DNA of 32,165 bases from JACZST01 sp964195155 (GTDB lineage: Bacteria > Actinomycetota > Acidimicrobiia > Spongiisociales > UBA5794), in the NCBI GenBank assembly GCA_964195155.1, contig CAXMOP010000083.1, positions 1-32,165 of the forward strand, written 5' to 3'. A program made the position numbers and the translations under genes. The number at the start of each line of letters is the position of its first letter. The stretch's first letter is position 1. Of this stretch, positions 1 to 5,904 are shown piece by piece. The notes under the pieces were generated by a model that was given only the letters and a program-made list of their open reading frames with translations, was not told the origin of the DNA and ran no database searches.

Positions 1-612
1 GTCCTGAGCGATCTTGAACACATCCGCCGGTGGCGCCAGCTCCGCCGGTCCGACCAAGCGGATATCAGCGCCAAGCAGCGCGGCCGTGACGAGGTGGGAG
101 AGGCCCATGTTGAAGCGCAGGTCGCCCATGAAGGCATACGAGAGATCGGCGTACTCCCTGCCGCTGGCCTCATGCATGGTCAGGAAGTCAGCCAGCATCT
201 GGGTGGGGTGCCACTCGTCGGTGAGCCCGTTGTAGACCGGGACTCCGGCGTACTTGGCGAGGGCCTCGACATCCTCCTGACGCTCACCGCGGTACTCGAT
301 GGCGTCGTACATTCGACCGAGCACCCTCGCCGTGTCGGCGATGGATTCCTTGTGACCCATTTGGGAGCCGGCAGGATCGAAGTAGGTCACATGGGCGCCC
401 TGGTCGAACGCAGCGACCTCGAAGGCGGCCCTGGTCCTGGTCGAGGTCTTCTCGAAGAGCAGGGCGATCTCTTTGCCCTTGAGTTGGGGTGTCTCGGTCC
501 CGGCGTACTTGGCGCTCTTGAGGGCGGTGGATAGGTCGAGGAGGAATCTCAGCTCCCCGGGTTCGAAGTCGATCTCCTTGACGAAGCTGCGGTCTTTCAG
601 GTTGTAGGCCAT
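1..612 (-). CDS. argF: Ornithine carbamoyltransferase, N-terminal 204 residues (runs off the window)
   Basis: The enzyme transfers the carbamoyl group of carbamoyl phosphate to ornithine to give citrulline, in arginine synthesis or, as ArcB, in arginine breakdown. The frame is open from the ATG at 612 to the window edge. The carbamoyl-phosphate motif S-T-R-T-R is at about residues 56-60, after the L-F-E-K context, and D-E-W-H-P-T-Q lies at about 132-138. The carbamoyl-phosphate domain and the start of the ornithine domain are therefore present, and the C-terminal part lies outside. An AGGAG ribosome site sits a few bases before the ATG. The gene is divergent from the MBL-fold gene at 650. The anabolic or catabolic role cannot be settled from this fragment. 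Confidence 0.93.
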   Translation of the reverse strand, partial: MAYNLKDRSFVKEIDFEPGELRFLLDLSTALKSAKYAGTETPQLKGKEIALLFEKTSTRTRAAFEVAAFDQGAHVTYFDPAGSQMGHKESIADTARVLGRMYDAIEYRGERQEDVEALAKYAGVPVYNGLTDEWHPTQMLADFLTMHEASGREYADLSYAFMGDLRFNMGLSHLVTAALLGADIRLVGPAELAPPADVFKIAQD

Positions 613-637
613 CGGTTGCTCCTCTCGCTCGCCCCCT

Positions 638-643
638 ATTGTG
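638..643 (+). promoter_or_regulatory. -10 box of a leaderless promoter for the MBL-fold gene
   Basis: TATTGT at 638-643 matches TANNNT and is followed by exactly 6 nt before the ATG at 650. Transcription would begin at or next to the start codon. A weak -35-like TTGCTC lies about 15 bp upstream. No Shine-Dalgarno sequence is visible before 650, which fits a leaderless mRNA. Confidence 0.5.
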
Positions 644-649
644 CCGTAT

Positions 650-1192
650 ATGGCGAAGCTCGATGTGTTGTTCGACGGATACGGCGGTGGAGGTGTTGCC
701 AGCACGGTGAGCCTGATCCGTGATGGTGATCTGGTGGCGGTGGTCGACCCGGGGATGGTGCCGTCGCGCGGTGCGATCCTCGATCCCCTCGCCGAGCACG
801 GTGTGTCGCCCGAAGATGTGACCGACGTCATCATCTCCCACCACCACCCGGACCATACGATCAACATCGCCCTGTTCCCCGACGTGCGCATCCACGACCA
901 CTGGGCCATCTACCACCACGACCAGTGGACACCACGACACGCCGAGGGGGTACAGCTTTCGACGGGGGTGCGGCTGCTCGAGACCCCCGGACACACCCCG
1001 CAGGACATCACCACCCTCGTCGACACCGAAAATGGGGTCGCGGCCCTGACTCACCTGTGGGTGTATGAGGGAGCCGGCGAGGACCGTCTTGCCACCGACC
1101 CCGATCTTTTGGAGAAGCACCGGGCCAGGGTGCTGGGCCTGGCGACGATCATCGTGCCGGGTCACGGTCCCATGTATTCCGTTCTTGCGTAG
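650..1192 (+). CDS. Metallo-beta-lactamase-fold hydrolase (MBLAC1-like)
   Basis: This is a 180-residue cytoplasmic protein of the MBL fold. The metal motif S-H-H-H-P-D-H is followed by T-I-N-I-A-L-F-P. A second histidine lies in E-T-P-G-H-T and the final one in V-P-G-H-G-P. The usual bridging aspartate strand (G-D) appears instead as L-T-H-L-W, so the ligand set may differ from that of glyoxalase II. I chose ATG 650 because a TANNNT box lies 6 nt upstream; GTG 641 is the alternative. The gene is divergent from argF and convergent with the HesB-like gene. The substrate is unknown. The fold is certain and the subfamily likely. Confidence 0.85.
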   Translation: MAKLDVLFDGYGGGGVASTVSLIRDGDLVAVVDPGMVPSRGAILDPLAEHGVSPEDVTDVIISHHHPDHTINIALFPDVRIHDHWAIYHHDQWTPRHAEGVQLSTGVRLLETPGHTPQDITTLVDTENGVAALTHLWVYEGAGEDRLATDPDLLEKHRARVLGLATIIVPGHGPMYSVLA

Positions 1193-1230
1193 CTCTGTCC
1201 GGTATACCGGCTCCTGCTACGCAAGAACGG
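1179..1230. repeat. Nested perfect inverted repeat between convergent genes
   Basis: CCGTTCTTGCGTAG (1179-1192) is exactly inverted at 1217-1230, a 14-bp perfect stem. The 24-nt interior holds a second perfect palindrome, CCGGTATACCGG (1199-1210). The upstream arm contains the last codons and TAG stop of the MBL gene. It may act as a bidirectional terminator, but there is no T-tract. A recombination or protein-binding site is an alternative. Confidence 0.7.
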
Positions 1231-1238
1231 CGGTTGGG

Positions 1239-1256
1239 GAGCCCCGACCGGGGCTC
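1239..1256 (-). terminator. GC-rich hairpin after the HesB-like gene (possible terminator or SECIS-like)
   Basis: Read on the minus strand, GAGCCCC and GGGGCTC form a perfect 7-bp stem around a GGTC loop, 17 nt after the terminal TGA at 1267-1269. No U-tract follows, so classical terminator activity is uncertain. The GGUC loop resembles those of the three SECIS hairpins in this window, but the spacing is 17 rather than 20. Confidence 0.45.
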
Positions 1257-1266
1257 AGGTGTGTCG

Positions 1267-1572
1267 TCAGCCGGGGCCGTGGGCGTGGCCTGCCTCGACG
1301 ACGAAGCGGGTGCCAAACAGGGTTCGCTTGGTGTCCACGGTGACGTTTGCCGCCCACTTGGCGAGGTTGCGTGGGACGAGGAACTCCACGTCGCCTTGGT
1401 GCACGCGCCGATACGGGTCAAGGTTCTTGCCCTGAGTGTTGGTGTCGACCGACACCTCAGCCGGCTTTCCTCAGCCGACGGGGGTGATGAAGTCGAGGGC
1501 GATGAAGCTGCCCTTCTTGCGGGCGAGGTCGAGTGCCTCGTCGGTGATCTGGATCTGCATGGAGGTCACCAT
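1267..1572 (-). CDS. HesB-like selenoprotein, in-frame UGA read as Sec34
   Basis: This is a small A-type/HesB-fold protein of 101 residues related to iron-sulfur cluster carriers. The frame from ATG 1572 meets TGA at 1471-1473 (codon 34) and continues in the same frame with good coding character to 1267. The junction reads I-T-P-V-G-U-G-K-P-A-E-V, so Sec falls where HesB/IscA proteins have the first conserved Cys of G-G-C-S-G. HesB-related selenoproteins are a recognised family. A SECIS hairpin follows (1441-1456). ATG 1572 has GGAG six bases upstream; ATG 1560 is the alternative start. The C-terminal C-G-C motif of IscA is absent and the chain ends A-H-G-P-G. A pseudogene is possible but unlikely given the SECIS and two more such genes nearby. 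Confidence 0.85.
1441..1456 (-). promoter_or_regulatory. SECIS hairpin of the HesB-like selenoprotein mRNA
   Basis: On the minus strand GGTGTC-GGTC-GACACC forms a perfect 6-bp stem with a GGUC apical loop. The loop begins after exactly 20 nt from the UGA at 1471-1473. A GGUC loop about 18 nt after UGA is the SelB-binding feature of the E. coli fdhF SECIS, so the match is close. Confidence 0.85.
1471..1473 (-). other. Selenocysteine codon UGA (HesB-like, Sec34)
   Basis: In-frame TGA between the GGC and GGA codons. It is recoded rather than terminating, judged by conserved sequence on both sides, its position at the conserved HesB cysteine, and the SECIS hairpin 20 nt downstream. Confidence 0.85.
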
Positions 1573-1734
1573 AGGAGGCTCCGCAAATAGGGGCGATCCG
1601 CTCTTTGTGTCCGCGGGGCCGCTTGCGGAGCCGGGGCCCCGAGCGGCCCGCCACGCAGTGGCAAGAGCGGGAAACAACTGGATCCATTTCTCTCGAGACG
1701 ACGGGCACCTATCGGTACGCCCGCCGAAACCGCT

Positions 1735-2283
1735 TCACAGCAGGTGGCCCAGCTGGGTGAGAAGGTATCGGCCGACCGTGACCAGCCACACCAGGAAGGG
1801 CCCGGCCACCAGCAGGGCGGCGCGCCGGACATCGACACTGAAGGCCTCACGGGTAGCGCCAGTCAGCATGATCGGCATCCAGAACAACACGGCCACCACC
1901 GCGACAAGCAGCGCCGGACCCAGGGTGCGGCCGACCACCGAAAACACCTGGATCGCGATCCCGACGAACAGCAGAGGCAGGTGCGCGTTCCCATACAGCC
2001 GTAGGACCGGGACGAACTCTGAATGGATGCCGAGTGCCAACCGCCCGGTCGCCCAGGCTGCGGCCGCCAGCCACATCCACCCGTAGAAGCCGATCAGGAG
2101 CAGCCGCACCGCCGACTTTGGCTCGACGACTCCCTGGATGCCGAGGCGGTCGAAGGCCAGGAGCCCATAGGCCCCGATCGCCACCGATGCTGCCCCTGCG
2201 AGGGTGCCGGTGACGGCAAGGCGGCGCCAGTTCTTCTGGTCGATGCGAAACACCCGCGAGGTGCGTGCGGTCAGGGTTTCCAT
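1735..2283 (-). CDS. Polytopic membrane protein next to the DUF3179 selenoprotein
   Basis: This is a 182-residue hydrophobic protein with about five membrane segments at roughly 25-45, 60-80, 98-120, 122-142 and 155-175. I do not recognise the family; it has a loose Yip1-like look. Its ATG (2283) lies inside the 3' end of the DUF3179 gene (13-nt overlap), so the two are almost certainly co-transcribed and translationally coupled. It may therefore act with the DUF3179 redox protein at the membrane; that is inference. The 162 bp after its stop lead to the HesB-like gene on the same strand, which has its own ribosome site. Confidence 0.75.
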   Translation of the reverse strand: METLTARTSRVFRIDQKNWRRLAVTGTLAGAASVAIGAYGLLAFDRLGIQGVVEPKSAVRLLLIGFYGWMWLAAAAWATGRLALGIHSEFVPVLRLYGNAHLPLLFVGIAIQVFSVVGRTLGPALLVAVVAVLFWMPIMLTGATREAFSVDVRRAALLVAGPFLVWLVTVGRYLLTQLGHLL

Positions 2284-3278
2284 ACCCGCCCATCGGGAAA
2301 GAAGGTGGCATAGTCGCCAGGGAAAACGGTGAAGCCCGGCAGCGAGTCGAGGATCTCATCGGCCAGGGGTCCCTCCCGGCCAAGGCCGCGCACCGGATCC
2401 CACACCGAGCCGGTGCCCACGTCGATGAGTAGCCCGTCCCGAACCTCCAGATCGACCACCTGGTCGTCGAGCATGCGCGACAGCACGCTCCATCGAACCG
2501 GATTGGCCGGATCGCTCACGACGGCGATCTTGACCCCGGCCACCTCGTCGTTGATGACGCCGAGACGCTGCAGATCGGTAACCGGGTAGGCGGCTGCTTC
2601 GGTGCCGAAATCGACCACGATCAGCATCTCCTCGAGGTCGAATCCGGTGATCCCGGCCTCGACATCCATTGCCAGGGTTTGTGGGTGGGCGCCGCGCCAG
2701 GCGTCCCAGGTGGTGAAGTTCACCGGGAACGCTTCAAGCTTCGCCCCCTTGCGCGGGCCTGCGATCGCCTCGCCGATGGGCTGGCTCCAGATGCTGCCGG
2801 TGTCGTGATCCCACCAGGTCATCGCATTTCCCCACAAGGCGCCATGGACCCCGAACACCAGGGTCTGGCCGTCCAGCTGGCGGCGATGGACCATCGCCGT
2901 TCCGCACAGCGGTCACCAGGTGACGAGGATCGGAATCCCGTTGATGGAGTCGACCACCATCTCTCGCCGGTTGAGAAAGCTGACCGGATATGCCTTTGCC
3001 TCGTCGCCTGATGTGACTCCGATCACCTGGGTTCCGCCCGGCCAGCGTACGAGTCCCGCTGAGGCGAACTCCGGCTCGTACACCGGCCTGATCGCGTCTC
3101 GCGGCAGCAGCTGGCGGAAGCCGTCCGGCAGCGGCTCGCCGGCCGTGACCGGGTTGTAGACGTCGCCGGGGTCGGCTCGCACTCCGGCGGTCCCGAAACT
3201 CGCACCACCCGGCCAGAACGCCCAGATCGTCAGTGCCCCCAAGCCGATGGCGCCGATCAGAAGGACGATGCGGTTCAT
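2271..3278 (-). CDS. DUF3179-domain selenoprotein, in-frame UGA read as Sec122 (U-P-L-C)
   Basis: The 335-residue reading frame from ATG 3278 crosses one TGA (2913-2915, codon 122). Upstream is the N-terminal half: a membrane anchor at about 3-22, then A-I-R-P-V-Y-E-P-E-F and E-A-K-A-Y-P. Downstream is the typical C-terminal half: L-W-S-Q-style I-W-S-Q-P-I-G-E-A-I-A-G-P and T-T-W-D-A-W. At the junction, DUF3179 proteins have V-T-Y-C-P-L-C-G-T-A; here it is V-T-W-U-P-L-C-G-T-A, with Sec replacing the first Cys of C-x-x-C. A SECIS hairpin follows 20 nt after UGA. GGAG lies 5 nt before ATG 3278. The function of DUF3179 is not established; a U-x-x-C pair suggests thiol redox chemistry outside the membrane. 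I know of no described DUF3179 selenoprotein. Confidence 0.87.
2882..2898 (-). promoter_or_regulatory. SECIS hairpin of the DUF3179 selenoprotein mRNA
   Basis: On the minus strand GGCGAT and ATCGCC form a perfect 6-bp stem around GGTCC. The GGUC starts after exactly 20 nt from the UGA (2913-2915). It has the same loop and spacing as the other two selenoprotein genes. Confidence 0.85.
2913..2915 (-). other. Selenocysteine codon UGA (DUF3179, Sec122)
   Basis: TGG-TGA-CCG-CTG-TGC encodes W-U-P-L-C at the position of the family C-P-L-C motif. The peroxiredoxin gene shares the TGG-TGA-CCG context. Confidence 0.87.
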
Positions 3279-3336
3279 ATCGGCTCCAACCACGCACCGG
3301 CTTCGTGCCTTCCTGAATGACGGGCTCCCGGCGATC

Positions 3337-3342
3337 TATGCT
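3337..3342 (+). promoter_or_regulatory. -10 box of a leaderless promoter for the peroxiredoxin
   Basis: TATGCT at 3337-3342 lies 7 nt before ATG 3350. No Shine-Dalgarno sequence is visible, so the transcript probably starts at or one base before the start codon. No convincing -35 box is seen. Confidence 0.45.
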
Positions 3343-3349
3343 CCATGCG

Positions 3350-4039
3350 ATGACGCTTGTGGATTTCACGCTGTCCGACCAGGCAGGCGAGCCCTGGACC
3401 CTGTCGGACCATCGAGACGCCGCGGTCCTGCTCGTCTTCAACCGCGGCGACTGGTGACCGTATTGCCACGGCCAGCTGGTCAGCCTGGCTTCACGACACG
3501 ACGAGTTCCTCGAAGTTGGTACCCGTATCGTTGCGATCTCGATCGACTCGGTGGGTCAGCAGGCGGCGATGGTGGAGAAACTCGATCTTCCGTATCCGCT
3601 CCTCTCCGACCCCGACCGGTCCGGAGCGATTGAGCCACTCGGTGTGGCCGATCCGAAGGATCAGCGCGAGATCGCTCTCGCCTCGATGATCATTGCGGAT
3701 CCCGACCGCAAAGAGGTGTTCCGGTTCCACTCGCGCGACTACGCCGACCGGCTTCACGAGGACGATGTGCTCGAACAGGCGCGCCTGCTTGGCCTCGGCC
3801 CGACGACCCAACGCGCCCCGAGACCGGGGACGCCGGAGCCCGGCGACAAGGCCTTTCCGGTGGAGATGCTCCCGTACTATTTCCGCGGCGCCCGCTTTGC
3901 CGTCCAGGCGTTTGGATTCCGCCACAAGGACATCTCCGAAGATCTCAAGGAGGACTCGAAGGCGTTCGTCGCGGAAATGGATCGTTACTACGCGGAGATC
4001 GTAGATCTGAGAAGGCGGCTCGCCACGGTTGACGGCTGA
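3350..4039 (+). CDS. AhpC/TSA-type peroxiredoxin selenoprotein, in-frame UGA read as Sec36
   Basis: This 229-residue thioredoxin-fold protein would reduce peroxides in the cytoplasm. From ATG 3350 the frame reads a peroxiredoxin N terminus, V-D-F-T-L-S-D-Q-A-G, then V-F-N-R-G-D-W-U-P-Y-C-H-G-Q-L. The family motif is G-D-W-C-P-Y-C, so TGA (3455-3457) replaces the peroxidatic cysteine. The next block, V-A-I-S-I-D-S and Y-P-L-L-S-D-P-D, is typical of AhpC/TSA proteins. The C-terminal 70 residues form an extra acidic/helical tail (Y-Y-F-R-G-A, H-K-D-I-S-E-D) of unknown role. A SECIS hairpin follows the UGA. The stop overlaps the ATG of the ZIP-like gene (TGATG), so the two are translationally coupled. 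Sec-containing peroxiredoxins are an established selenoprotein class. Confidence 0.92.
3455..3457 (+). other. Selenocysteine codon UGA (peroxiredoxin, Sec36)
   Basis: TGG-TGA-CCG-TAT-TGC encodes W-U-P-Y-C in the peroxidatic site. Conserved peroxiredoxin sequence lies on both sides in one frame. Confidence 0.92.
3471..3489 (+). promoter_or_regulatory. SECIS hairpin of the peroxiredoxin selenoprotein mRNA
   Basis: GCCAGCT pairs with AG-(bulged C)-CTGGC around a GGTC apical loop (3478-3481). Exactly 20 nt separate the UGA from the loop. The bulged C on the 3' side is the only irregularity. Confidence 0.83.
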
Positions 4040-4452
4040 TGGCGCTCGAGGCCTTCTTGCTCGCCGCATTTGCGCAGTCATCGCTGATCTTCGGCATCGT
4101 GGTAACCACCGGCGATCCCATCAGCATCGCCCTGGTGGCGGCGGTGTGGATCTCGAATGTGCCGCAGGCAATGGCTCCCTCGGCCGATCTCGCCGAGCAA
4201 GGGTGGTCGATCGTCAAGACGGGATTGATGTGGGGCGCCGTCGTCCTCGCCTGTGCGCTGGCCGCGCTGATCGGGTACGCGATCGGCATCAGCTCCAGCA
4301 CCGCCACTGGTGCGGGGGCGGCGGCGTTCGCAGCCGGAGGCGTATTGGCGATGCTCACCGACTCGTTGGTGCCGTTCTCCTTCCAGAAGGCCGGCAGGCC
4401 CGCCGGGATCTTCACGGTGATCGGATTTGCCGTCATTCTGCTGCCGATCTGA
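4039..4452 (+). CDS. Half-length ZIP-family metal transporter-like protein
   Basis: This 137-residue membrane protein matches the C-terminal half of prokaryotic ZIP-family transporters. A first helix runs to I-F-G-I-V-V-T-T, then I-S-N-V-P-Q-A (family S-N-L-P-E), then A-A-F-A-A-G-G-V-L-A-M-L-T-D-S, and a last helix at about 120-137. The N-terminal three or so helices of a full ZIP protein (about 240-260 residues) are missing. The ATG overlaps the peroxiredoxin TGA, so this is not simply a late internal start. The metal-binding H/E residues of the usual fourth and fifth helices are not evident (Q for E in S-N-V-P-Q). It could be a half-transporter that dimerises, or a degenerate relative. Confidence 0.7.
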   Translation: MALEAFLLAAFAQSSLIFGIVVTTGDPISIALVAAVWISNVPQAMAPSADLAEQGWSIVKTGLMWGAVVLACALAALIGYAIGISSSTATGAGAAAFAAGGVLAMLTDSLVPFSFQKAGRPAGIFTVIGFAVILLPI

Positions 4453-4465
4453 CCGCTCGGGCCAG

Positions 4466-4480
4466 GGCTCAATTGGAGCC
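4466..4480. repeat. Short palindrome GGCTC-AATTG-GAGCC
   Basis: A 5-bp perfect inverted repeat lies just after the ZIP-like gene and overlaps the region where the -35 of the next gene would be. It could be a weak terminator or an operator. Confidence 0.35.
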
Positions 4481-4493
4481 GCGAGCCGACACC

Positions 4494-4499
4494 TAGACT
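4494..4499 (+). promoter_or_regulatory. Possible -10 box for the membrane protein at 4524
   Basis: TAGACT (TANNNT) lies 24 nt before ATG 4524, with TTGGAG 15 bp upstream as a weak -35. The ribosome site GAGGGAG (4511-4517) would lie within the resulting short leader. Confidence 0.4.
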
Positions 4500-4523
4500 C
4501 ATGTGAGACAGAGGGAGTCACTC

Positions 4524-5813
4524 ATGGCCGACGAGGTTCAGGCTGAGACCGATGAAGTCGTCGATTTAACCGACGACGCACAGGTCGCGGCGCTGCAGGA
4601 AGAGAACGCGGCGCTACGCGCCCAGGTCGACACCAATCAAGGGGGCCATCCCATGTGGAGGAAGGTGCTCGCTGGTATCACCGCGGTCCTTGCCATCATC
4701 GCCGTCGTCGCCGCGGTTCAGGCGTTGTGGTTGAAGACCACCCTCGAGAATGAAGACCAGTTCGTCGCGACCTTCGCGCCCCTTCCTTCGGATGAGGCGG
4801 TTGCCGAGGCACTCTCGGATCGCGTCGCAACCGAAATCGTCCTGGGCCAGGACGTGGAGGGATTCGTCGGCGAAACCTTGCCGGATGAGCTTGGGCTGCT
4901 GACCGTCCCGATCACCGAAGGCATCACCAGGGTGATTGCAACGGTTGCGCAGGAGCTCATCCAATCCGATCAGTTCACGACCGTGTGGACGGCTTCGCTC
5001 CGCACTAGTCACATCCTGGTGAGCGCAGTGCTCTCCGGCAACGATCGGGCGCTGGAGGCCGAGGACGGTGCGGTGTCCATCAACCTCGATGAGATCGCGG
5101 CCGAAGTCGTGAACCGGGTCGAGGCGACCGGCCTCGACCTGCCCGAGGCGAACGTCGAGCTTGGCTCGGTGGTCATTTATCAGAGCGACGAGCTCGCCAC
5201 GGCCCAGAGCGCCGCCCAGTTCATGAGCACAACCGGCTGGTTTCTCCCCTTGCTGGCTCTCGTGCTCCTCGCCGGCGCGGTATGGGCGACGTCGGATCGA
5301 CGGCGCATGGTCGCCATCCTTGCCTTCGGCTCGGCGATCGCACTGCTGCTCTCACTTGCGGCTCTTCGCGTCAGCCAGAACGCGGTTCTCGGTGACATCG
5401 AGAGCCAACTCACCCGAGATGCCGCATATGCGGTATGGGACACGACGCTGGCCCGTCTGACCGCCGGCACCTGGGCGCTGATCGTGCTCGCGCTCATTGT
5501 GGGGCTCATCGCCTGGGTGAGCGGCCCGTCACCTCGTGCCCGGACGATGCGATCACGGGGGACAGGCGCCATGGAAAGCTGGAGGCAGCCAACCGGAGCA
5601 GCGCCTTCCGGCTTCATTGCTTTCCTCGCCGAGTGGAAGCGCTCGATTCAGAGTGTCATCGTCGTGGTCGGCCTGCTGTTCGTGCTCTTCGGCCCGAACC
5701 CGAGCGGCTGGCTTGTGCTTGTTACCGCAGCGGTCGTGCTCGCGCTCGTGGTCGTCGTCGAGGTGTTCGCCGGGCCCGGCGCGACTGCGGTGCGGGAAGA
5801 CGCCGAGGCATAG
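4524..5813 (+). CDS. Large integral membrane protein of unknown function with coiled-coil N terminus
   Basis: A 429-residue protein I cannot assign to a named family. Residues 1-40 are acidic with a short coiled coil (A-A-L-Q-E-E-N-A-A-L-R-A-Q-V). A membrane helix lies at about 48-70, followed by an extracytoplasmic domain of about 160 residues rich in acidic and Val/Ala residues. Then come a helix pair at about 238-285, another at about 315-338, a cytoplasmic basic stretch, and two closing helices at about 375-415. This layout (one helix, outer domain, membrane bundle) is common in actinobacterial integral membrane proteins. ATG 4524 was chosen because GAGGGAG lies 6 nt upstream. It is monocistronic by spacing. 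Confidence 0.8.
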   Translation: MADEVQAETDEVVDLTDDAQVAALQEENAALRAQVDTNQGGHPMWRKVLAGITAVLAIIAVVAAVQALWLKTTLENEDQFVATFAPLPSDEAVAEALSDRVATEIVLGQDVEGFVGETLPDELGLLTVPITEGITRVIATVAQELIQSDQFTTVWTASLRTSHILVSAVLSGNDRALEAEDGAVSINLDEIAAEVVNRVEATGLDLPEANVELGSVVIYQSDELATAQSAAQFMSTTGWFLPLLALVLLAGAVWATSDRRRMVAILAFGSAIALLLSLAALRVSQNAVLGDIESQLTRDAAYAVWDTTLARLTAGTWALIVLALIVGLIAWVSGPSPRARTMRSRGTGAMESWRQPTGAAPSGFIAFLAEWKRSIQSVIVVVGLLFVLFGPNPSGWLVLVTAAVVLALVVVVEVFAGPGATAVREDAEA

Positions 5814-5818
5814 CCAGC

Positions 5819-5854
5819 GTTCGCCAACCCAGGGTTCACCAACCCAGGGTTCGC
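5819..5854. repeat. 15-bp tandem repeat, 2.4 copies
   Basis: GTTCGCCAACCCAGG (5819-5833) and GTTCACCAACCCAGG (5834-5848) are followed by a partial third copy GTTCGC. It lies between convergent genes and has no clear stem with a T-tract. Confidence 0.8.
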
Positions 5855-5904
5855 AGACGCCTATATGACGCTCCGAGCCCACAGAACGGTCCTGAGGTTT
5901 CCGT

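Noticed and set aside
284..1165. Long minus-strand frame opposite argF and the MBL gene
   Set aside because: Its translation is low-complexity and Arg/Gly-rich with no motif, and both real genes in the region have clear family motifs.
2271..3278. Frameshift or pseudogene explanation for the split DUF3179 gene
   Set aside because: Both halves are in the same frame, the only interruption is UGA at a conserved Cys, and a SECIS-type hairpin follows. The same holds for two neighbours.
1267..4039. UGA recoded as Trp or Gly throughout the organism
   Set aside because: Many genes here end at UGA at the expected C terminus (for example 28488-28490 and 31399-31401), so UGA is a normal stop outside these sites.
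5819..5854. Tandem repeat as an attachment site or terminator
   Set aside because: There is no integrase nearby, no stem and no T-tract; it is best left as a simple repeat.
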